The position numbers were made by a program, and so were the translations under genes. From positions 38,287,047 through 38,351,046 of the forward strand of contig OZ020489.1 of assembly GCA_963971405.1 (NCBI GenBank): a DNA stretch of 64,000 nt. Direction: 5' to 3'. This document shows positions 39,695 through 51,317 of this stretch, one piece after another (position 1 is the stretch's first letter; each line of letters starts with the position of its first letter). This DNA comes from Psococerastis gibbosa. Its lineage: Eukaryota; Arthropoda; Insecta; Psocodea; Psocidae. Below the pieces are notes generated by a model that was given only the letters and a program-made list of their open reading frames with translations, was not told the DNA's origin and made no database searches.

Positions 39695-40020
39695 TTTAAG
39701 TTTGTTTTGTTTGGTTGGTTTCCTGCTTTCAGAATTTCTGCTTGAAGCAACCCTGTCAGCCTGGCGGGGGGAGTTAGTCTGTTTATTAACTTGAGACACC
39801 CTAAGGGCAGACACCTTCACCTCGGGGAGACGGGAGTTGTTGACTGATAGGGTGGACCTCCTGATTATAGTGGATTCCGAACCACTTCTGAAACGTAGTG
39901 AAGGCACACTGACCAGGACTTGACTCACACTAGCAGTCTCATGTCCCACCTCGTTCCCCTGCCAACGCTGTGCACACTACCAAGTTAGTTTGCTGCAATT
40001 TTGAACAGGCTCTGCCCTCT
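39695..40020 (-). mobile_element. tRNA-like SINE (family B)
   Basis: Same body as 10150: plus-strand words CTGCTTTCAGAATTTCTGCT, TCAGCCTGGCGGGGGGAGTT, CACCCTAAGGGCAGACACCT, GATTATAGTGGATTCCGAAC and GTTCCCCTGCCAACGCTGTG. The tail side reads TTTGTTTTGTTTGGTTGG in place of pure GTT. Confidence 0.7.
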
Positions 40021-40496
40021 CCTCTGCCTCGGGTTAACTCCGCAACTCCGCCCATTCTGGCGGAGTTAACCCGGAGTAAAATTACTGATATGATACTAAC
40101 AGAATGAATGAAAAAATAAACCAGAAATAACTCATGTCATCTTAGTTTTGAATCTACGATAACTTAATACAATTACATGTGGAGAAAAAGATGGGAAAAG
40201 TGCAAAATGAAGTTTTCTATTTTCCACTGGGAAATCACCAAGTTTTCGTAATCTCGAAAAGATTCACACATTTTAGCGTTTATTTACTGACCTACCAAGA
40301 GATAGAGCTTTGTATTGTTCCAAGATTTTAGTTTCTTGATCAGACACTTTCCTTGATCTGCTAAGCAAAGGCCGAGGTCAAGGCGAAACACTTCGCAATT
40401 ACTAATTTATAAGACGGTTGTTGAACGGCTATGCTGTGGCGCATTGAAAATACATATACGAACTCTGGAGATATAGCATGTTCAATGGCTGTGTTA
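40021..40496. other. Unassigned stretch
   Basis: No gene or repeat recognised. A small inverted pair GGGTTAACTCCGC/GCGGAGTTAACCC lies at 40032-40075. Confidence 0.35.
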
Positions 40497-40605
40497 AGGA
40501 TACCAAGAGTTCTGCATAAGAGAGATGGGACACTCGCGCTTCCCGCCAAAATATATTTTGAATTTCTGGGGCCACCTGCTACGACTCTGCCCGCCCCAGA
40601 CATTT
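40497..40605 (-). repeat. Dispersed repeat family N, minus strand
   Basis: GAGTTCTGCATAAGAGAGAT, CTTCCCGCCAAAATATATTT and TGAATTTCTGGGGCCACCTG are the reverse complement of the 32910 copy. Confidence 0.5.
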
Positions 40606-40669
40606 TTGGAGGGAGCCTATACGAGTATCTAGAACTATCTAGATACCCAGACATTCGAAAAGCAAAACA

Positions 40670-41010
40670 AACTGTTTTTCCATCACCTTCTTTCAGCATT
40701 TCTGTTGTAAGTAACCCTCCCAGGTTATGAGTCTGTTTATTAACTTGAGGCACCCTAGGGACAGGCTCCTTCACCCCAGGGAGAAGGGGAGTTAACTGAC
40801 AGGGTGGACCACCTGATTATAGTGGATTCCTAACCACTTGGTGAACATAATAAAGTCACACGATTAATTCTGAGGTGACCAGAAATAGACTTAGAATGAC
40901 TAGCAGTTTCAGCGCGTCATCATGTCCCACCACGTTCCCCTGCCAACGCTGAGGACACTACCAAGTTTGCTGCAGTTTTGAACAGGCTCTGTTCTGGTGG
41001 ATTCAACTTG
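40670..41010 (-). mobile_element. tRNA-like SINE (family B)
   Basis: TCTTTCAGCATTTCTGTTGT, GAGTCTGTTTATTAACTTGA, GATTATAGTGGATTCCTAAC, ATCATGTCCCACCACGTTCC and CTGCAGTTTTGAACAGGCTC. It extends past the tRNA-like 5' end into GGTGGATTCAACTTGGTATG, as does the copy at 56757. Confidence 0.7.
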
Positions 41011-43340
41011 GTATGGCCGTTGGCAAAAAAAACTCCTTCATATATTATTTCGCTAAGGTCGCTGGTCGGGTTGTAGCGAAAATAAGATCCCGCGTCCACC
41101 TCATTAAACATATGGGGTATCTTATAGGTACACTTTCCTTTTAACTCCACACCAAAACAAAACACCAAACATACTACTTTCATGCCAATCTCTTGGATGG
41201 AAGACACGGTCACTGTTAATAGTTGCGTTTTTAGCTGTGAATTTCAAGAGCCAAAACGCTGGCATATCGTACATGGGTAACTTGAAAATGACGTCACACT
41301 ACAATCCTACCTGACCCGCTTTTTAACCATTAAATTCCTACTAAATAACGTTTTATAAAAATGATAGCTTTGAGGGGTTTAAAAAAAATCTGCTGATGCT
41401 TTAAAATTTTAGGATTTAAAAAATGTCAGGGCCTATTGTACAAGTAATGGCCGAGCGAACAACTTCCACTACATGGAAAATATAGGCAAGTGACAAATAT
41501 ACGACTAGAGGGAGTTCACCTTTCCAGACTCTGACAGAGCCCTCCATGTATAAAACTACCTGTTCAAAGGCTTTTAAGGCAATACTTAACATACGGCTCC
41601 CTTTGCATGTGATATGTAAATTTACCTAATTTACTTGGCAACGCTGAAATCGGTCTAATTGCAAAGGTATTGGATAATTTTACTTGAGCAACACTGAGCT
41701 CGTCTCTGGGGTGGTAAAAAAGGAAAGTGTACTTGAGGGGGCGGCCTACGTTTCTTTGCTGCGTAGGCTTATTTGAATTTTCAAAGCTTTGACAGACTGT
41801 TTTTTCATTCATATTTCGAAATATTTCTTGTTTGAAGGAGGTCGACAGACTTCAAAGTTCAAACTTGGGGGCCTGGCAAGCTAACTGACTAAAAATTGAC
41901 AGTTTCCTGAAGAATTGGAAACGCTCCCTCCTTGCAACCATGCGTGTGTGAATAAACCTTTAACGGTCCGCTTGCGAAGCATAGAGTACACATATTTTTA
42001 GGCGGTTTTTTGTGTTTTATTTCTCCCGCTTTTAAAGACAGAATTTTAGCTGTTGCATTTAGTTTGTAACAGTCACACCAGCAGAAATTAAACTTCATTA
42101 CATTCAAAATGGAGTAGGATTATTTATTGCTATATAGGCCTATTAACATATTGTAACAAAACTGCTAAATGGGTGCCTAATTCGTCAAATGAATAAGTAT
42201 TAATACTTTTGTATTATTATTTTTGAATGGCTTTTTATAAACATAGGTCTACTTGTAGGATTGAAGCGTTGAACCTAGCCCCGCTAACGAGCCCATTGAT
42301 GTATTTTCATTATTGGTATTGTTTCCGTATACGTCCGGTACACGTCCTCAATGTCAACCCACACCTGCTACAATCTACAAACGATAATGGACAAGCTAAC
42401 ACATTCTTACCATTGATGCAATGTAACGAGCGTGGGCGTGACTTTGTAGGATGTCGTGGAAGTTGGAATTGAATAGACGGTTGTAAACATGAATTGACTG
42501 TATTGACGAACTTTTTCGACTCGAGTAAGAGTAAATTAACAAACAGTGGTTAAAATATCAGGTGTGTGAAAAGAACGATGCATGCTAACAATTAATAACG
42601 GATTTAACCCAGCCTGCTTCCACATAGAAAAACCAACTCTGTGTCACCAGCTAGAGGAGCTGAGACACAGAGGGTAGATTAAAGATATTATTGAATAAAG
42701 GAAATAAATACGTAAAAAGAAGATTGAGGAATATTGAATTATGTGAATGTGAACAGCGCCATCTACCGGGAAAAAGGTGAAGCTGGAAGCAGACTGGTTA
42801 TTACACATGTGGGACTAAGTGGTCCCCACAACTTAACCAAGTTCGAGTAGGAGTCAATTATAAGAAGTTACGTTTCACATTACCAATTTCGAATGATAGA
42901 TCTTTCAATACCCAGGTAAATTATACCCTGAGACCCCGGACCCCCAGCTTGAAGCAATTTCGAGGGGGGGGGGTGACTGTAATATCATGCGTACGTCCAT
43001 GGCGATCGCATTGTGTGTTGAGAGTCGCAGCAGTATGTGGACACGACCACTATGCCAACGTAGACCGTTTGCTTTGTACATTCTGACATTCTTACAACGT
43101 GTCCCAGCCATCTCAGGCCTTATTAAAACCTTTATGCCTGAAGACCTTTGATAAAACGGACAATGTCTTCTCCATTACATTTTGCGCCAATGGGTTAATT
43201 GTAAGAGTGGATAGACAAGTCCAAAATTTGCGCATATGGAAATTAATGACAATTTTCTTTCTTTCTTACTATTTCGGCGTTGCCTATCTCCGTTCTCTTA
43301 CAGAGGTCAATAAGTTTCATCTATTCTTCTAGTAGAAACC
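41011..43340. other. Long unassigned stretch
   Basis: Over 2 kb without a recognised gene or repeat. The minus-strand frame ending at 40920 continues into unique sequence to 41213 and encodes CTYKIPHMFNEVDAGSYFRY, without a recognisable domain. A G run at 42964-42972 sits beside CCCCGGACCCCCAG. Host unique sequence or old repeats are both possible. Confidence 0.3.
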
Positions 43341-43357
43341 TTGGAGACAGCTACTCT

Positions 43358-43410
43358 GAAAGGGAAAGTCGTGCTTTTGCCAAACCACTACCTCAGATTT
43401 TTCAACAAGC
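43358..43410 (+). repeat. Dispersed repeat family H, short copy with empty site
   Basis: GAAAGGGAAAGTCGTGCTTT followed by TGCCAAACCACTACCTCAGA and TTTTTCAAC. This is the uninterrupted version of the site occupied by a hAT MITE at 26896. Confidence 0.6.
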
Positions 43411-43615
43411 ATAAATAAATAAGGACTTTTTGTTCTATTACTAAGCCAACCTAGCGGAGTTAGGGCTGTAAAGCCCTCTCTTACAGTCAACCCGGGACGA
43501 GCTTCTTTACATGCCCTCCGAAGCATGGTCAGAAATTGTAGGAAGTGTAGGACTCGAACCAACAACTTTTCGGGTGAAAGTCAGAGTCCGCACCACTACT
43601 CCACATGTCTTGACC
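43411..43615 (-). mobile_element. tRNA-derived SINE (family S), full length on minus strand
   Basis: Minus strand: TCAAGACATGTGGAGTAGTG, GACTTTCACCCGAAAAGTTG, GGTTCGAGTCCTACACTTCC (box B), CATGCTTCGGAGGGCATGTA, AGAGAGGGCTTTACAGCCCT and a TCCTTATTTATTTAT tail. Confidence 0.82.
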
Positions 43616-44385
43616 TTCTACTCATGTTCTTCTACTGCCGGGAGCACTTAGTCCTTATATCTTTCCTTGGATTATTACATGCAGAAGCCGATACTTTTCG
43701 TTTCTCATAGAGTTCATCTATGGATAAGGTAAATAGGGACAAGAAGAATGTAGTTTACTCCAAATTCCAATAAGGGAAGGCCTCCTGTGACAATTTTGAA
43801 ATAGAGGAGAAGATTCAATGAAGAAAACGGGAGAAAATAGGAAGCAGCAGCTGGGGCGGGGGGGGGGGGTCGGAGGATTAGTTTGTGGAAGACGAAGAGC
43901 GGATATTGGAACACCCAGAGACATTGCATATGCTACAATACTCAGCGTATCAATGTTGGTACACCAAGGAAAAGAATTTTCTATATTTTCCGAACTTCAA
44001 ACCGTTGATAACCTGCTGGCTTTAGAAAATGGCCAACCCCGGGTCACTGCAGTAATTTATTTTTTATTTATTGGTAAAGGTAAAGGTGTAATAGAATAGA
44101 ATATTTTTGTATTGAGTCATTAACATGAAACAATAGGCGTTCTAAAACCTAAGACACAATAACAATAAATAAATGAAACACTAAAAATAGCCTAAAGCAA
44201 TATACCAGTTGTTGGTAGCGGCTTCTTTAGTAACATCTGCACTGAGAATCATGAAAAGAACACCGACTGTCTATAGTTCCACATCATGTCCTCCACATAC
44301 AAGCATTGGTCTATGAGGTGCCTCTTCAGTTTACTTCTAAAAGCAATCATTTCTTCCACCTCTTTAATGTTCCTAGGCAGCCCTT
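43616..44385. other. Unassigned stretch
   Basis: A G run with GGGGCGGGG lies at 43853-43868. No gene or repeat family recognised; the 93-codon frame (43818-44099) spans the G run and looks spurious. Confidence 0.3.
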
Positions 44386-44390
44386 GTAAG

Positions 44391-44460
44391 CAGGGACGGT
44401 TTCAGAAAAAGTTTTCGGGGGGGCGACCGCCCCCACCGCCCTCCCAAGGATCCGTCCCTG
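44391..44460. mobile_element. hAT-type MITE, internally deleted (70 bp)
   Basis: CAGGGACGGTTTCAGAAAAA ... CCAAGGATCCGTCCCTG. Flanks CTTGTAAG (44383-44390) and ATTGTAAG (44461-44468), 7/8. Both ends match 35610-35799 in reverse orientation with the whole middle missing, so 70 bp were enough to be mobilised or the deletion came later. Confidence 0.85.
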
Positions 44461-44504
44461 ATTGTAAGTATCCAGCACCGGCGTAGGCTGGTTGACCCTC
44501 ATGC

Positions 44505-44560
44505 TCATTAAGAGTGAGCTTTATAGCCCTAACTCCGCTAGGTTGGCTTAGTAATAGTAA
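44505..44560 (+). mobile_element. SINE family S, 3' remnant
   Basis: TTAAGAGTGAGCTTTATAGC, CCTAACTCCGCTAGGTTGGC, TTAGTAATAG; the tail is lost. Confidence 0.65.
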
Positions 44561-44764
44561 TACCTACTGGTTCTATGCTTAGCGAGGTCATCCCTGCCCC
44601 TAGTACCATAGGCATGTGTGTCACCCAGCCTAGGCACATAGGTGCACCCATCCAGAACAAAGAGAGATGGTACCGTTTAAATACCTGATACATATTTAAC
44701 AATGGGTTAGTTGGCCTTACATTGCCTGCTGTGTTTATAGTAATTAGAGGCCTGGGCCTCATAG

Positions 44765-45000
44765 TCATCGAACAATTGGGGTGGAGCCCATTGTCAGGGG
44801 AAGGGGGCGACGTTTCGGGCGTGGGTGCTACTTACATCATCAGGCTAAGTCCTGAGAAGGACTGATGGTTTCTGGATGATTGACTCATTGCTCTTGTAAT
44901 ATACTTACAAAAGCAATGAGTAAATCCGATCCCCTTGAAGATTTGAACAACCGTTCTCCCGATTGAAATGCAAGCTCTCTAACCACCTAACCACCCCCGG
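44765..45000 (-). mobile_element. tRNA-derived SINE of another family (L)
   Basis: On the minus strand GTGGTTAGGTGGTTAGAGAG (A-box-like), CTTGCATTTCAATCGGGAGA (anticodon-arm-like) and ACGGTTGTTCAAATC (box-B-like) follow tRNA order and spacing. Downstream come CTGATGATGTAAGTAGCACC and CGCCCGAAACGTCG. The last two words look like hammerhead core fragments, but a stem II between them does not form well. A single copy is seen in this window. Confidence 0.55.
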
Positions 45001-45479
45001 CTTCTCCATTCGGCTAATTTAACGGATATTTTTGACGCCGGATATTTCATGTAAAATCCGACTTTGTAGGTACAAGAAACTCGTCGTGAGAGTACTACGA
45101 TTTGCTCTTAAGATTTACTAGGTAGTCTATAGACCTAGATGTGCGTAAGTAAGTAAGTAAGTAGGTACGAAAAAATAAACGCATATCCATATAAAACAAA
45201 ACAGTTTTACAATAAGACCCTTTGGGGCGAGCCTGTGCTCGGCCCCCTTTACTATAGCTAATAGCTAATAGCTGAAACTAAACCTAAAGCTTAAATGTAA
45301 AAAATTAAATTAAAACTCTTGACTTACTTGACTTAATTAGGCGCGATCAGCCCAGGGGGACTTTTGGCCGCACTGACGATTTCCCTCCATCTTTGCCGAT
45401 CCTCAAATTAAAACTTTTTTTTTTTTTAACCTGTATTAGTTTCTTTATTACCAACTCTTTACTATTTAGTACAATGTAA

Positions 45480-45570
45480 AATGCTAAGAATATCAGCCAT
45501 TATATTATGGTTTATTCCATTCATAGGTTTCAATATTGTAAGCTGCCTCACCAACAACCAAAATCTCTTT
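45480..45570 (+). repeat. Direct repeat unit, partner at 46010-46105
   Basis: AATATCAGCCATTATATTAT, TTTCAATATTGTAAGCTGCC and TCACCAACA correspond to the same words at 46020-46090. The foldback at 45728-45980 lies between the two units. Confidence 0.55.
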
Positions 45571-45727
45571 ATTTATCTATAGACCTACGTATGTACAATA
45601 AACTTGGAATTATATCACAGCCTACCCTACCTGTATTAGTTTTTTCATTACCAACAGTACACTATGTACATGTAAAATAATAATAATACTTAAAATGCTA
45701 GAATTTAAGTGCTTTTAGCTTAGTTAT

Positions 45728-45980
45728 AATTGAGGAGGCTATTTACAAACATGGCCAACTCCAAGTTGTGGAATTTTTCAGGAGAGTGGATTTTCTGTTG
45801 AAAATTGAATTAAGTTTATAGCTAACCCTAGACTTCTCAGCGCTTCTGTGCGCAATCTGGCTGCTTTTGTCACTTTATTTTACAACGTGCAGGTGGACAT
45901 TAAAATTTTCTGCAAGGTTGGATCAAAACAAAAAAACAAAAAAATGGAGTTGGCCACGTTTGTAACCAAGCTCCTCAATT
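45728..45980. mobile_element. Foldback MITE (AATTGAGGAG family)
   Basis: Ends AATTGAGGAGGCTATTTACA and TGTAACCAAGCTCCTCAATT; the arms include AAACATGGCCAACTCCA/TGGAGTTGGCCACGTTT. 253 bp. A second copy at 53541-53766 is in the opposite orientation. Interior word GCTAACCCTAGACTTCTCAG is shared by both copies. No transposase frame. Confidence 0.75.
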
Positions 45981-46009
45981 GTATTGTGTTCATTATAATT
46001 CATTCATTC

Positions 46010-46105
46010 AAAATGCAATCAATATCAGCCATTATAATGAAGTTTACTCTATTCATGCAATTCAATATTGTAAGTTGCCTCACCAACAGCACAAAATCGC
46101 TTCAT
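46010..46105 (+). repeat. Direct repeat unit, partner at 45480-45570
   Basis: AATATCAGCCATTATAATGA, TTCAATATTGTAAGTTGCCT and CACCAACAGCACAAAATCGC. Confidence 0.55.
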
Positions 46106-46536
46106 TGTAAACAAAATTAGGAGGCGCAACAGACCTGCTGCTTAAGGGGTACATGTACGCGTACTAATTACAGTATAAGACTGTATAAGCATATGAAAAC
46201 ACTGCTTAACATTTTCGTTGAAAATGCGAACCTTTTTGAATTTGTAATATACATTTTCAATCTGAAATTTAATCATGATTCTCTCTGAGTCGCAAAAACA
46301 GATTTCGCAACATTACGGCATTGAATATGGTAGCTCAAGAATAAAATATTTTGGAAATATTTTTTTATTGATTGGCATGCTCGCATGCAAGGTGCCATAC
46401 TGTAGGCTATAGCGTGGCACGCATAGCTGTTTTTCCAAAGAAAATACAAAACCAATGTTTTATTCATGTCGGAAACGCTGTTGCAGACGCATCGGCGCTT
46501 TATTACCGTGAGAGCCCATTCATACAAATCAATTTT

Positions 46537-47390
46537 TCAAAAACATAAGATAAGCTTGCTGTATGGTTATTTACATAGGGAGAAGTGTCTTTTTACGATA
46601 GCTCTTACAGACTCTTAAAAAAGGAACACTGCCTATGCACATTCATATATACAATAATATAATGTTTAATATAGAACAACAAATTTATTTTGTGTTTATG
46701 TTGCTCGAAAAATCGCTATATAATAGCTGTTAGCGATTTTCAGAGAGACAAAAACGTAAGATAAGCTGGTTGTTTGTTTATTTACATAAGATGAAAACAA
46801 TGTCTTTTTATGTGAATTCTAACAGGTTATTAAGAAGGGAACATTGCCTTATTATAGCCTAAGTAAACACAGAACAATAAGTTCATTTTTTGTTTTTTTT
46901 CGTTCGATGGACTAATGGGAAACAAACGGGTTTTAATTTAATTTTGTCACCCCGGGATCGACAAAAACAGCCAGTGGACAAAAACATGAGATAATCTTGT
47001 TGTTTGTTTATTTTCATAGGATTTTATATTAATGCTAACAGGTTATGAAGAAGGGAACATTGCCTTATTATAAGTAAACACAGAACAGTAAGTTCATTTT
47101 TTTTTGTCGTTCGATGGACTAATGGGAAACGGGCTTTAATTTGGTCACCCCGGGATCGATAAAAACAGCCAGTGGACAAAAACATGATATAATCTTGTTG
47201 TTTGTTTGTTTACATAGGACAGAATGTCTTTTTATATTAATTCTAACAGGTTCTAAAGAAGGGAACACTGCCTTATTATGTAAACACAGAACAACGGATT
47301 TATTTTATGTTTTTGTCGTTCGATAGACTAATGGGAAATGGGCTATAATTTTAGCCACTCCGGGATCGACAAAAACAGCCAGTTTTTAGT
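46537..47390 (+). repeat. Satellite-like tandem array, ~200-230-bp units
   Basis: Four units begin GACAAAAACRTRAGATAA or close variants at about 46537 (diverged), 46747, 46977 and 47175. Each holds TTGTTTGTTTATTT, a TCTTTTTAT word, TAACAGGTTNT, GAAGGGAACANTGCC, AAACACAGAACAA, GTTCGATGGACTAATGGGAA and CCCCGGGATCGA, and ends AACAGCCAGTG. Units two to four are close in sequence, unit one is older. Spacing is 230, 198 and about 211 bp because of indels. Confidence 0.85.
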
Positions 47391-47435
47391 TTTCATTGTT
47401 TTCATATTTATAGACCTACGTTAATATATGGTTTT

Positions 47436-47595
47436 CCTTTCGGAGATTCCAACGGATTTACACGGTTTAACTCAAGGAACTGGTTTTTACGAGATGTCTG
47501 TCTGTCGATCTGTAAGTTGATTTGGGGCCAAACTACCTACTAGGTACTTGGTAGAACTTGATTAAATTCGACATGTTATGGTTTCACAAAGTATT
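47436..47595 (+). mobile_element. Helentron-like element, 5' part
   Basis: GGTTTTCCTTTCGGAGATTC, CAACGGATTTACACGGTTTA, TTTTTACGAGATGTCTGTCT and ATTAAATTCGACATGTTATG. The first ~30 bp are lost. The 3' part of a Helentron lies at 48585-48944 in the same orientation, separated by a family B SINE and about 570 bp of other sequence; they could be one split element. Confidence 0.6.
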
Positions 47596-47649
47596 GTAAG
47601 ACATTTTTCATCTTTTAAATATCGCCAACGGCCTTAACATGTTGATTCC

Positions 47650-47969
47650 ATGAGAGCAGAACATGTTTCAAACTGCGGCAAACTTGGTAGTGTGCACAGC
47701 GTTGGCAGGGGAACATGGTGGGACATGATAAAGCGCTGAGGCTATACCAGTCAGTCTACGTACGTGTCGAGTCCTGGTCACCTCCGATTTAATCGTGTAA
47801 CTTTACCATGTTCCCCAAGTGGTTCGGAATCCACTTGAATCAGTCAACTCCCATTTCCGTCGAGGTGAAAGAGTCTGCCCTTAGGGTGCCTCAAGTTAAC
47901 AAACAGACTCACTACCCCCGCCAGGCTGACAGGGTTGCTTAAAGCGGGAATGCTGAAAGCAGGCGTTGG

Positions 47970-48012
<43 letters not shown>
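47650..48012 (+). mobile_element. tRNA-like SINE (family B), complete with (AAC)n tail
   Basis: Orientation reference for family B. The 5' part has AACTTGGTAGTGTGCACAGC, GAGGCTATACCAGTCAGTCT (A-box-like) and GTGTCGAGTCCTGG (box-B-like). The body has CATGTTCCCCAAGTGGTTCG, TTAGGGTGCCTCAAGTTAAC and AGGCTGACAGGGTTGC. The 3' end GCAGGCGTTGGAAACAACAA runs into 12 AAC units (47974-48012). Confidence 0.75.
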
Positions 48013-48013
<1 letters not shown>

Positions 48014-48584
48014 TCTTTTAAATACCTATAAGAGAAAAACCTACTGGCGCATGTTTACATTATAAAAATTTTCCTTGCGGGAGGAAATCCCGGCCGGAAC
48101 CCGCTCCCAACGGGATCGAGAGTTAACTAACTTTAATAGTAAACCACCCGCCATATCACCAGCGCCCAGGGGGGGGGGGAGGGGGTGACTACTAACGAAA
48201 ACTCTGAATCCGCGCCCGGTTCAGTTGGTAATTCGCCCCAAAAGTCCGTAGTCTGAGTCAAGTCAAAAGGGGTATAAAAAGAAAGAAAAACACCGCCACT
48301 TGCTGGTTAAACCTGGAATTACTTGAACTAAATTAAAAATGTTGAAGTCTTGTTTGTTGATTCATGAGCTTTTCCTGCCGTCCTTCCGCAGCATTTTTAC
48401 CCTCTCAGGTCCTTCAAAGTTTTTGTCAGAAGTTTGTTTATACACTAAACACCATTTCATTTGTCTTTAGGGTGAAATTTGTCAATAGAATTTGACAATG
48501 ATAACACTGTCCTATTGTTTATTAGGGTGTGTCAGACCACTCATGCCAGGAATTTTCTTAAGTTACAATAGTATAGAAAATTGG
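48013..48584. other. Unassigned stretch
   Basis: A G run at 48169-48185; no gene or family recognised. Confidence 0.3.
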
Positions 48585-48944
48585 GGATAAAATACGTTTT
48601 GTATTGTTTTGGGTGTTAGAGTAATAAAACGGAATAGGTTGCATTCCCCAAAAAATATTTGGTTTTGTGAAAAAAAATTATTTTTTGAATAATGGAAAAT
48701 TCACGCTCCAATACATTGCATGCCCTGCCATTACTACTATGTTATAATGTATTGGTCTGCCCGTTCTAGAATAAGCAATACCATCGATCAATACAGTATT
48801 TTCTGGGAGGGGATAATCAGGGGGGGGGGTCTGGATCCCAAAACGGAACCATATGAAAATGATTTACTATATGAAATTACTCATGTCTCTCTCTACTAAT
48901 TGATAATTTGGAAAGCATGTTCGAGGAAACTTGGACCGGTTCTT
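48585..48944 (+). mobile_element. Helentron-like element, 3' part
   Basis: AAAATACGTTTTGTATTG, TAATAAAACGGAATAGGTTG, AAATATTTGGTTTTGTGAAA, TGCATGCCCTGCCATTACTA, then GATAATTTGGAAAGC, a weakened hairpin (CGAGGAAACTTG) and GGACCGGTTCTT. It shares a special segment ACCATCGATCAATACAGTAT with the 51803-53020 copy (52488-52507), which the reference lacks, so the two form a subfamily. Confidence 0.75.
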
Positions 48945-51310
48945 TTAACATGTTTTCAACAAATTCGAAACAAAATGAAATCTACAACTCTACTGAAAAT
49001 ATGCGGACTATTCGACAGAGATTGTCAGTGATTCATGTCCTCAAATTGGTTTGTCTCATTTATCAGTATTCAGTGCAATGTAGCGAATAGCTTTAAATCG
49101 TTTTCTCCATGTACGACAGCTTGTCGGTCATTATCCTAAATCAGCGATCAAGGGGAATTACCCGGGGAATCCCCCAAAGCATCCCCCCTCCCCCCCTGCG
49201 CGGCAAGAATGTAATTAGCCCTATTTAACAGTCCAAGCGCAAATCCCCTAAACGTGTCTCATCCCTTCAATATGCTACCCGCATAAGCTCAGGCTTAAGA
49301 CCGTACCTTTATTCCTGGCCACGTGAAGGCAAACTTCCGCGTCGCCACCCATGGTAAATATTAATTCTATACTTTTTGTTTTGTAAATTTTTTTACATTT
49401 CAAATTACGACTAAGGATATAGGTGTTAAAGCACGCACCCGCCCTTATATCAATCTTAAAATATGGACTTACTGATATTATTGTGACCCAAATAACCAAA
49501 ATTTAATGAGATTAGTTTATTTTTACTCATAAAAAAATGAGTAAAGCATTCCTTTTCAGTGTCTGATTAACCCTTATGGGGACCCCCATACCAACAATTT
49601 TCCGTAAAAAAAAAAAGAGAAAACTGAAGTTGGTATTGGTTAGTTAAATGTTCGTCCAGCTTTCCTGTGATGATTTTTTTTTGCCACCAGAATAGCACAA
49701 AAACCTAAAATTATTCCTACTTTCCCCCGCCAATTTTAAAAGTTTTATACTATTAGTTTTAATTTTATTGTTTTTTTCTAGACATTTTCGATATTTTTTT
49801 TTTTTTTTTTTTGCTTGCGAGTTGCGTCTATTGCCTTCTTAACGGTTATTCTGTGAAGGCTTGGGCCTCGTGGTTAATCCGGCACTGGACCTTTTTTTTG
49901 TTGAAGCATCAATGTATACTAGGTCGTTGAAACACGCACCTATTTTACAGTAAATATGATACAATGGTAAAGTAAGATACTTTGCTCGTATTGGATTGTA
50001 GTTACGTTGAATAAGCAGTAACAGCTATTGCGAAATCAAACCTAAATGGATATCTATTTTATTTATTTCCATTTGTAAGGTAGGATGGTGTACATACGTT
50101 TCAAACACATTATGTAATGTACGGAAGATAAGCGCATTCCTTATTTCGCTTTTCTATAACAATTATAATTTTTTTAAATTATTTAGCAATATGTTCATAT
50201 GTCTGCACTCCCATAATGTACCTCAGACACCTATTTAGAGACTTTTGGAGCTTATTGGATTGATAGCCAGCCATATTCTATATATATATATCTATATATT
50301 TATATAGCTATTTATAGTTTTGACGGTGCGGAGCACATGCAGTAACTCTTATTGTAACACTGTACTGTATGTAGTTAAAATGGCCTATTATAATTTCATT
50401 TCATTTCATATTTAAAAAACATCACAGTAATGGAAAATTATCAGTGACACATTAGGGTTGGATGGAACCTAAATTATTGTACTTGGACACCATCTCTTAG
50501 AGAAAGCTTTAACCGCACTATATCACTGAGGTACTAACAGAATGACAATGACAGAACTACCTGATTTTGACGATATTTTGACGATTTTACTTTATATTGT
50601 ACTTTCTTGTTGATTACTTGATTGCACATAATTTCACAGAAATATATATATTTAATTTAATATTTAATCTACTTACTTTACTTTACTTTATCCAATGCCA
50701 GCTCTTGGCATCTCTGCCATACTCCGACGAGCCTCCCAGTATAAAGACGAAAGGGGTTTCGTCTTTGTTGTTGGAATATTTAATCTAATTTAATTTTCCC
50801 CTTTTGGTTGAGTCGCGAACCTCGGCCATCCGTTTCATAGTCTAGTTCTCTACCAACGGGACTGTTCCCGGCCATTTTCGTATTTAAGGGTGACAAATTA
50901 TTTCCGGCCAGAGAATGACCCGTTACGGGGACAGCAACAAGGGAAACCCAAGGGTAGGGGAAGGGGGGGACAAAGTGGGACACAAAAAAAATTGTACACA
51001 TTTATGAATCAGTCTGGCGGGTGTTGTTAGCGAGAAATTTATGCGACATTTTGATTTAACTGAGGCGCGAAATCACTCGATGCAAGTTTTGTCAGGGGCT
51101 GGTGGTAATAAATTTTCATCTTGAAGGTTTCTGGAATTATTTATGATGTGGATTCTAGCGGGAAATACCTAGGGTATCTCTGTGTGGTAAACAGCTCCAT
51201 GATTAATTAAGCTTCGCTTGTTTGCGGGATTAGATATGTTTTATGAAAATACATGTAATGTAGGCCTACAGTGCTTGTTATGCATAAAATGACTGTTTTC
51301 AATATTATTT
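48945..51310. other. Long unassigned stretch
   Basis: No gene or repeat family recognised in about 2.3 kb. Visible local signals: T run at 49793-49812, TA-rich tract at 50279-50310, ACTTTACTTT tetranucleotide-like run near 50676, and a perfect 10-bp hairpin AAAGACGAAA-GGGG-TTTCGTCTTT at 50743-50766. Confidence 0.35.
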
Positions 51311-51317
51311 TTAAAGT

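Noticed and set aside
43818..44099. 93-codon frame across a G run
   Set aside because: The G run length is unstable and supplies a poly-glycine-like stretch; no protein features elsewhere.
44815..44845. Hammerhead core words (CTGATGA, GAAACG) in SINE family L on the minus strand
   Set aside because: The bases between the core words do not form a convincing stem II, so the ribozyme call was not made.
47974..48012. CRISPR-like or coding repeat reading of the AAC tract
   Set aside because: A simple trinucleotide microsatellite forming a SINE tail; no spacers.
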